Shown piece by piece: positions 33,367 through 37,102 of a stretch of DNA of 37,102 nt; within the stretch, counting starts at the first letter, position 1; the number at the start of each line of letters is the position of its first letter. The DNA lies in NCBI GenBank assembly GCA_009668945.1, contig SBEH01000013.1:1-37102 (forward strand), read 5' to 3'. A program made the translations under genes and the position numbers. Under the pieces are notes generated by a model. The model was not told where the DNA came from. It did no database searches and was given only the letters and a program-made list of their open reading frames with translations. Source of the DNA: Actinomycetota bacterium (GTDB lineage: Bacteria > Actinomycetota > Coriobacteriia > Anaerosomatales > Anaerosomataceae).

Positions 33367-33993
33367 ATGGTAGACAAGGGTGTTGGCGACTACTTCATCA
33401 GCGACACCGACGACGAAGCGTTCGAGGATGATGATCTTCTCGGCGCTCCGGTGGTAGTACCCATCGTGCCTCAGCGTGCCGCCAAGCCCGAGCCGGCGCC
33501 GCAGCCTGCCGTCGTGCCCGCGGCCGCCGAGCCGGCACCCGCGTCGCAGCCGGTAGCGTACGTGGCGCCTGTCGTACCTCCCGTGGCTGCTACTGCCGCT
33601 CGCCCGCAGGTGACTACGCGTCAGGCTACGCGCGAGGAGCAACTCGCGGAGGCGCTGGACGACCTGATGCACAACGACGGAGACATTCAGGCTGCGGCAC
33701 TGGTCAGTCTCGACGGATTCACCATGGCCTCCGCCCTTCCGGAAGGCATGCAGGCCGATCGTGTCGGTGCGATGTCTGCCGCGATCCTCGGCCTGGGCGA
33801 GCGCGCAGCGGCCGAGCTGGGCAGAGGCCACCTCTCACAGGTGTTCATCGAGGGGGAGACCGGCTACGTGCTCCTGATCGCAGCCGGGGACCGTGCGGTG
33901 CTGACCGCAATGGCGGATCCTGCGGCGAAGCTCGGACTGGTTCTATATGACATGAAGGCCACCGCGGAGCGCATCGGCCAGATCCTTGGCTAG
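33367..33993 (+). CDS. Roadblock/LC7-domain protein with N-terminal disordered linker
   Basis: The 208-residue protein has an acidic N-terminus (DTDDEAFEDDDLL) and a Pro/Ala-rich linker (about 35-80). A roadblock/LC7 domain fills the rest, from EEQLAEALDDLM through IQAAALVSLDGFTMASALPEG and AAAELGRGHLSQVFIEGETGYVLLIAAGDRAVLTAMAD. Roadblock proteins (MglB, CvnB) form dimers that bind small Ras-like GTPases and regulate their nucleotide cycle. Such a GTPase lies three genes on. I chose ATG 33367, five bases after GAGG (33358-33361, part of GAGGTGA); GTG 33361 is the alternative, and a longer start at 33307 lacks a ribosome binding site. Confidence 0.88.
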   Translation: MVDKGVGDYFISDTDDEAFEDDDLLGAPVVVPIVPQRAAKPEPAPQPAVVPAAAEPAPASQPVAYVAPVVPPVAATAARPQVTTRQATREEQLAEALDDLMHNDGDIQAAALVSLDGFTMASALPEGMQADRVGAMSAAILGLGERAAAELGRGHLSQVFIEGETGYVLLIAAGDRAVLTAMADPAAKLGLVLYDMKATAERIGQILG

Positions 33994-34048
33994 CTTCCCG
34001 GGTACTGTCCGCAACACACGATGCGCCGAGGAGTGACGGCAAGGATCC

Positions 34049-35962
34049 ATGGCACTGCGCGGCAACCTCAAGGACTTCAGCCTCCCCGACGTCTTCCAGC
34101 TCGTTCAGCTGAGCGGGAAGACGGGTGTGCTGCGCATTCAGGGGGTCGAATCCGAGGGCAGCATCTGGTTCCGCGACGGGGATGTCTTCTTCGCGCAGTC
34201 GAACTGGCGGCGGGAGCAACTGGGCGAGCGGCTCGTGTCGGCCCAGCGCATCACGCCCGCCGCACTTGCCCGCGCCCTCGAGCTGCGTGAGTCGGAGCCC
34301 GAAGGCGGCCGGCGCCTCGGCGAGATCCTGGTCAACGAGGGCTACATCACCCAACAGGTGCTGGAGACGTTCGTCCAAGAGCAGATACAGGACACCATCT
34401 TCGACCTCATGCGCTGGGACGAGGGCGAGTTCGATTTCGAGGTGCTTCCCGAGGTGGTTCACGAAGACATCGGCCTGTCGGTGTCCGTCGAGAACATCGT
34501 CATGGAGGGCAGCCGCCGGCTCGAGGAATGGCAGCGCATCAAGAAGAAGGTCCCGTCCACGGACATGGTCTTCAAGATGGCCACCGCACCGGGCGAGGGC
34601 ACGTTCGAGATCTCGCTCAAGCCCATCGAGTGGGCTCTGCTGCTGCTGATCGACGGCACGCGGTCCGTCCGTGAGCTCGCGACCGAGACGCACAGCACGG
34701 ACTTCGAGGTGGCACGAGTGGTGTATGGGCTCTTCTCGGCGGGTCTGCTCGAGGTCCCGAGCGACGAGGAGATCGAGAAGCTGCGCGCCGACCGTGCCCG
34801 ACGCGCGGACAAGCGGGCCGAACTCGACGCGAAACGCGCCGCCAAGGAAGCCGAGCAGGGCGCCGAGGCGCTCGATCTCGAGGCGCAGCTGGCGGCGCAG
34901 GCCGAAGCGCGCCGGGCGCAGTCCGAGGAGTTGCCCGCAGCCGAGGCTGCCGAGCCGGAGGAGGAGGCGGTCGCGGAGGAACCGCCTGCGATCGTCGAGC
35001 CGCCGGCAGAACCGAGAGTGGTCGAGGAACCGGAGTTCCTCGGCGTAGCTGCCGAAGCGCCGAGTTCCGAGGACATGGCCGTCTTCGAGCAGATGATGGC
35101 GTCGGTACTCACTCCGCAAACGGCCGAGGAAGCTCCCGAGGTCGCGGAGCCCGAGGCGACGCCCGAGCCGGAGCCGGAGTTCGTGCTGGGGCTGGACTTC
35201 GTTCCCGAGCCTGAGCCGGCGCTTGAGCCTGAGCCGGAGCCGGAGCTGCTTGCTGTTCCGGAAGCGCCGCTCCCGGAGGTCGAGCTCTCCATTGCCGAGA
35301 TCGAGGCCGCGGCGGCGGCCGCTGCAGCAGCGCAAGCGGAAGCGGAAGGGGAGGCCATCGGCTTCGGCGCCATCCCGGCGTCTGACATCGAGAGTATCCC
35401 TGCACCCCCCGTAGCGGAGGGCGAGCCCGAGTCAGAACCGGTCGCCGCAACTGGCGACTTCGAGACAGACTTGCGTGCACTTGGGCTCGGGGAGTATCCG
35501 GAAGAGCTACTGCAGCCTGAGCCTCCCACCGAGACGCGCCTGCCGATGTCCGAGGTTGAAGCTGGAGTGACAGAGGCGCCTCCGTCGGTCGTGGAGACGC
35601 CTGCGGAACCGGGGGCTGTCGGCGATGAGCTCGACTCTCTTCTCGCGTCGCTCGACTCAGGCGAAACCACCGGCGTCATATCGTCCGGCACGGACTACGG
35701 CATGGCCGGCGATACGTCCGGCGGGGTTCTCTCCACCGATGCATTCCTGGCCGAGTTCGACAGCGGTGTGGGTCTTTCGGGCGGACTGGGCGATGAACTG
35801 ACGGCACTGACGGGCGGAGCGAGCGGATCATCCGGCCGTGCGCGTCCCCAGGCCACCGTCACGAGGCTTCCGGAGGCGGGAGCGGCACACGTGTTGCATC
35901 GGGACCAGATGGTCGACAAGAGCCTCCTCGAGAAGATCATCGAAGGCATCGAGAACCTCTAG
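34049..35962 (+). CDS. DUF4388 (PATAN-like) protein with long acidic Pro/Glu/Ala tail
   Basis: Residues 1-110 are a DUF4388 domain (MALRGNLKDFSLPDVFQLVQ, LSGKTGVLRI, GSIWFRDGDVFFAQ), a module common in regulators of gliding, pili and two-component systems. Residues about 90-235 hold a second helical part with LGEILVNEGYITQQVLETFVQEQ, which resembles MshEN repeats, and a winged-helix-like segment (LLLLIDGTRSVRELATET...VVYGLFSAGLLEV). Residues about 240-470 are charged and repetitive (PEPEPE, AAAAAA), probably coiled coil then disorder. A conserved C-terminal peptide (HVLHRDQMVDKSLLEKIIEGIENL) ends the protein and may bind a partner. ATG 34049 follows GGCAAGGA. It sits between the roadblock protein and the GTPase, which suggests a scaffold role. 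Confidence 0.85.
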   Translation: MALRGNLKDFSLPDVFQLVQLSGKTGVLRIQGVESEGSIWFRDGDVFFAQSNWRREQLGERLVSAQRITPAALARALELRESEPEGGRRLGEILVNEGYITQQVLETFVQEQIQDTIFDLMRWDEGEFDFEVLPEVVHEDIGLSVSVENIVMEGSRRLEEWQRIKKKVPSTDMVFKMATAPGEGTFEISLKPIEWALLLLIDGTRSVRELATETHSTDFEVARVVYGLFSAGLLEVPSDEEIEKLRADRARRADKRAELDAKRAAKEAEQGAEALDLEAQLAAQAEARRAQSEELPAAEAAEPEEEAVAEEPPAIVEPPAEPRVVEEPEFLGVAAEAPSSEDMAVFEQMMASVLTPQTAEEAPEVAEPEATPEPEPEFVLGLDFVPEPEPALEPEPEPELLAVPEAPLPEVELSIAEIEAAAAAAAAAQAEAEGEAIGFGAIPASDIESIPAPPVAEGEPESEPVAATGDFETDLRALGLGEYPEELLQPEPPTETRLPMSEVEAGVTEAPPSVVETPAEPGAVGDELDSLLASLDSGETTGVISSGTDYGMAGDTSGGVLSTDAFLAEFDSGVGLSGGLGDELTALTGGASGSSGRARPQATVTRLPEAGAAHVLHRDQMVDKSLLEKIIEGIENL

Positions 35963-35980
35963 GACAAAGGACGGGTAGGC

Positions 35981-36508
35981 ATGCAGTCTGTCAAAGTCGT
36001 GGTCACCGGGCCCTTCAACGCCGGCAAGACGACCTTCATCAAGGCGGTCAGCGAGATCACCGTGCTTTCGACCGAGCGGCAGATCTCGGACACCTCCGGT
36101 GAGGGTTCCGGTGAGACGACTGTGGCGATGGACTTCGGTCGCATCACGATTTCGGACGACGTCGTGCTCTACTTGTTCGGCACGCCCGGTCAGGAACGGT
36201 TCTCGTTCATGTGGGAGACGCTTTCCGAAGGAATGCTCGGGTTCGTGCTGCTGGTCGATGCCGAAGACAGGGCCTCGTTCGAGGACGCCAAGACGATGAT
36301 CGCCTTCTTCCGGAACATGTCTGACGTGCCTTTCGTCGTGGCAGCCAACAAGGTTCCGGCGACCGACATGAAGACGCTCCGCCAGGTCAGGTCCGCCATC
36401 GAGCTGGAGGACGAGATCCCGTTGCTCCCCGTCGACGCGAGGGAGAAGGAGAGCGTCAAGGCGGTGCTCCTGGGGCTGCTCTACCGGATTCTCGACAGCA
36501 TGAGCTGA
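35981..36508 (+). CDS. Small Ras-like GTPase of the CvnD/MglA type
   Basis: The 175-residue protein has G1 GPFNAGKTT (10-18), a TTVAMDFG segment (47-53) in the G2 position, G3 FGTPGQERF (66-74; Thr-Pro-Gly-Gln in place of the usual DTAGQ) and a G4 region ANKVPATD (122-129) in which the NKxD Asp is displaced. These features match the GTPases of Streptomyces conservons (CvnD) and relate to MglA, the polarity switch for type IV pili and gliding in Myxococcus. With the roadblock protein two genes upstream it should form a GTPase/regulator pair. ATG 35981 follows AGGACAAAGGACGG. All binding loops look functional apart from the atypical G4. Confidence 0.92.
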   Translation: MQSVKVVVTGPFNAGKTTFIKAVSEITVLSTERQISDTSGEGSGETTVAMDFGRITISDDVVLYLFGTPGQERFSFMWETLSEGMLGFVLLVDAEDRASFEDAKTMIAFFRNMSDVPFVVAANKVPATDMKTLRQVRSAIELEDEIPLLPVDAREKESVKAVLLGLLYRILDSMS

Positions 36509-36510
36509 GG

Positions 36511-37102
36511 GTGGACGAGCGTTACTACATTCTGGCGGGTCTGGGGCTACTGCTCGTAGTCCTGGTCATCTACTTCATCGTCGCCTATGCGCGCTATCGT
36601 TCGGCGGTGAGGCGGGCGCGCGCGTCGTCGGTCATGACCTCCGCCAACGGCGAAGCCAAGTACCTCGGACCTCAGGCCGAACACGCCGAGGACCTGTTCG
36701 CCGTTCCCGCTGGCCGGACGATTCCGGCTCCGTCTGCGGCGACCGTCCCTGCTCCCCCACAAGCCCCCTTCGGGGTCCACGACTTCGATATCCCGAAGGT
36801 GCACTCTGCCGCCGGCGTACCGGCGGTGTCGGTGTCCCCCTCTCGGGTGCCCGCCGCAGTCTCCGCATTCGAGCCGGAACCAGACTTCGAACCCGACTTG
36901 GACTCCGTTTCAGCGACAACCGGCGCGACGGTCTACCACGATGCGGTCTCGGCAGCGGCGATACCCTTCGTGAGCCCCGCGACGCCCACGGCACCCGAGC
37001 CCGCGCCCACACCCGAGCCCGCACCGGCACCGGCGCCCACACCCGAGCCCGCACCGGCACCGGCGCCCGCGCCCGAACCCGCACCCGCACCCGAACCGGC
37101 AC
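36511..37102 (+). CDS. Membrane-anchored Pro/Ala/Glu-rich protein, 3' end outside the window
   Basis: An open frame begins at GTG 36511, two bases after the GTPase stop, with GAGG just before it. It runs to the window end without a stop, giving 197 visible codons. Residues 7-28 form one transmembrane helix (LAGLGLLLVVLVIYFIVAYA), followed by a basic stop-transfer segment (RYRSAVRRARA), so the rest is probably cytoplasmic. From about residue 50 it is low complexity with PEPD and PAPTPEP repeats. No domain is recognisable yet; any folded domain would lie beyond the window. It follows the GTPase so closely that it is probably part of the same regulatory operon, perhaps anchoring the complex to the membrane. 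Confidence 0.82.
   Translation, partial: MDERYYILAGLGLLLVVLVIYFIVAYARYRSAVRRARASSVMTSANGEAKYLGPQAEHAEDLFAVPAGRTIPAPSAATVPAPPQAPFGVHDFDIPKVHSAAGVPAVSVSPSRVPAAVSAFEPEPDFEPDLDSVSATTGATVYHDAVSAAAIPFVSPATPTAPEPAPTPEPAPAPAPTPEPAPAPAPAPEPAPAPEPA
37006..37065 (+). repeat. Two perfect 30-bp tandem repeats encoding Pro/Ala/Glu
   Basis: Bases 37006-37035 and 37036-37065 are identical, coding PTPEPAPAPA twice. Shorter degenerate copies (PAPEPAPAPEP) continue to the window edge. The unit is a whole number of codons, so copy-number change would keep the reading frame. Such coding minisatellites often vary in length between strains. Confidence 0.9.

Overview
The window is high-GC and every gene I can support lies on the + strand. 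Gene order, high GC content, a very large multiheme cytochrome, System II cytochrome c maturation, a 6S RNA next to rarA, and a type IV pilus ATPase beside roadblock, DUF4388 and small-GTPase genes together suggest an anaerobic Actinomycetota of the Coriobacteriia / OPB41 (Anaerosomatales) kind. That placement is an inference from gene content, not from a search.

Region 1 (1-12592) is an electron-transfer block. It opens with the 3' part of a TPR gene. A 2651-residue secreted cytochrome follows, with Ig-like and FN3 domains in its N-terminal third and 33 CxxCH haem sites behind them. The haem part is built from two copies of a 14-haem unit plus a 5-haem remnant, and the copies share a 190-bp perfect DNA repeat. 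Next come a small secreted protein, a B12-binding-type radical SAM enzyme, ResB and CcsA. The last three are joined by 4-bp start/stop overlaps. ResB and CcsA are the haem-delivery and ligation machinery that such a cytochrome needs.

Region 2 (12593-13444) is a small toxin-antitoxin pair (RHH antitoxin, PIN-domain toxin) behind a perfect 25-bp palindrome that looks like its operator.

Region 3 (13445-27737) is mostly housekeeping: hisS, aspS (interrupted by an in-frame TGA), an O-antigen-ligase-like membrane protein with a TPR tail, a probable 6S RNA, a thioredoxin-fold lipoprotein without the CxxC motif, rarA, a DUF948-like protein, a degenerate anti-sigma-like protein overlapping a SigB/SigF-type sigma factor, an AI-2E-family permease, alaS, ruvX and mltG.

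Region 4 (27748-37102) holds an ABC-2-type transporter with a TPR membrane protein, a YqeG-type HAD phosphatase (probably with a CTG start), aroE, a PilB/GspE ATPase, a roadblock/LC7 protein, a DUF4388 protein, a CvnD/MglA-like GTPase, and the start of a membrane-anchored Pro/Ala/Glu-rich protein cut by the window edge. The last five look like a regulatory module attached to a type IV pilus locus.

No tRNA, rRNA, CRISPR array, transposase or prophage gene was seen. No gene-free stretch exceeds 300 bases. I found no hairpin followed by a T-tract, so no intrinsic terminators are called.
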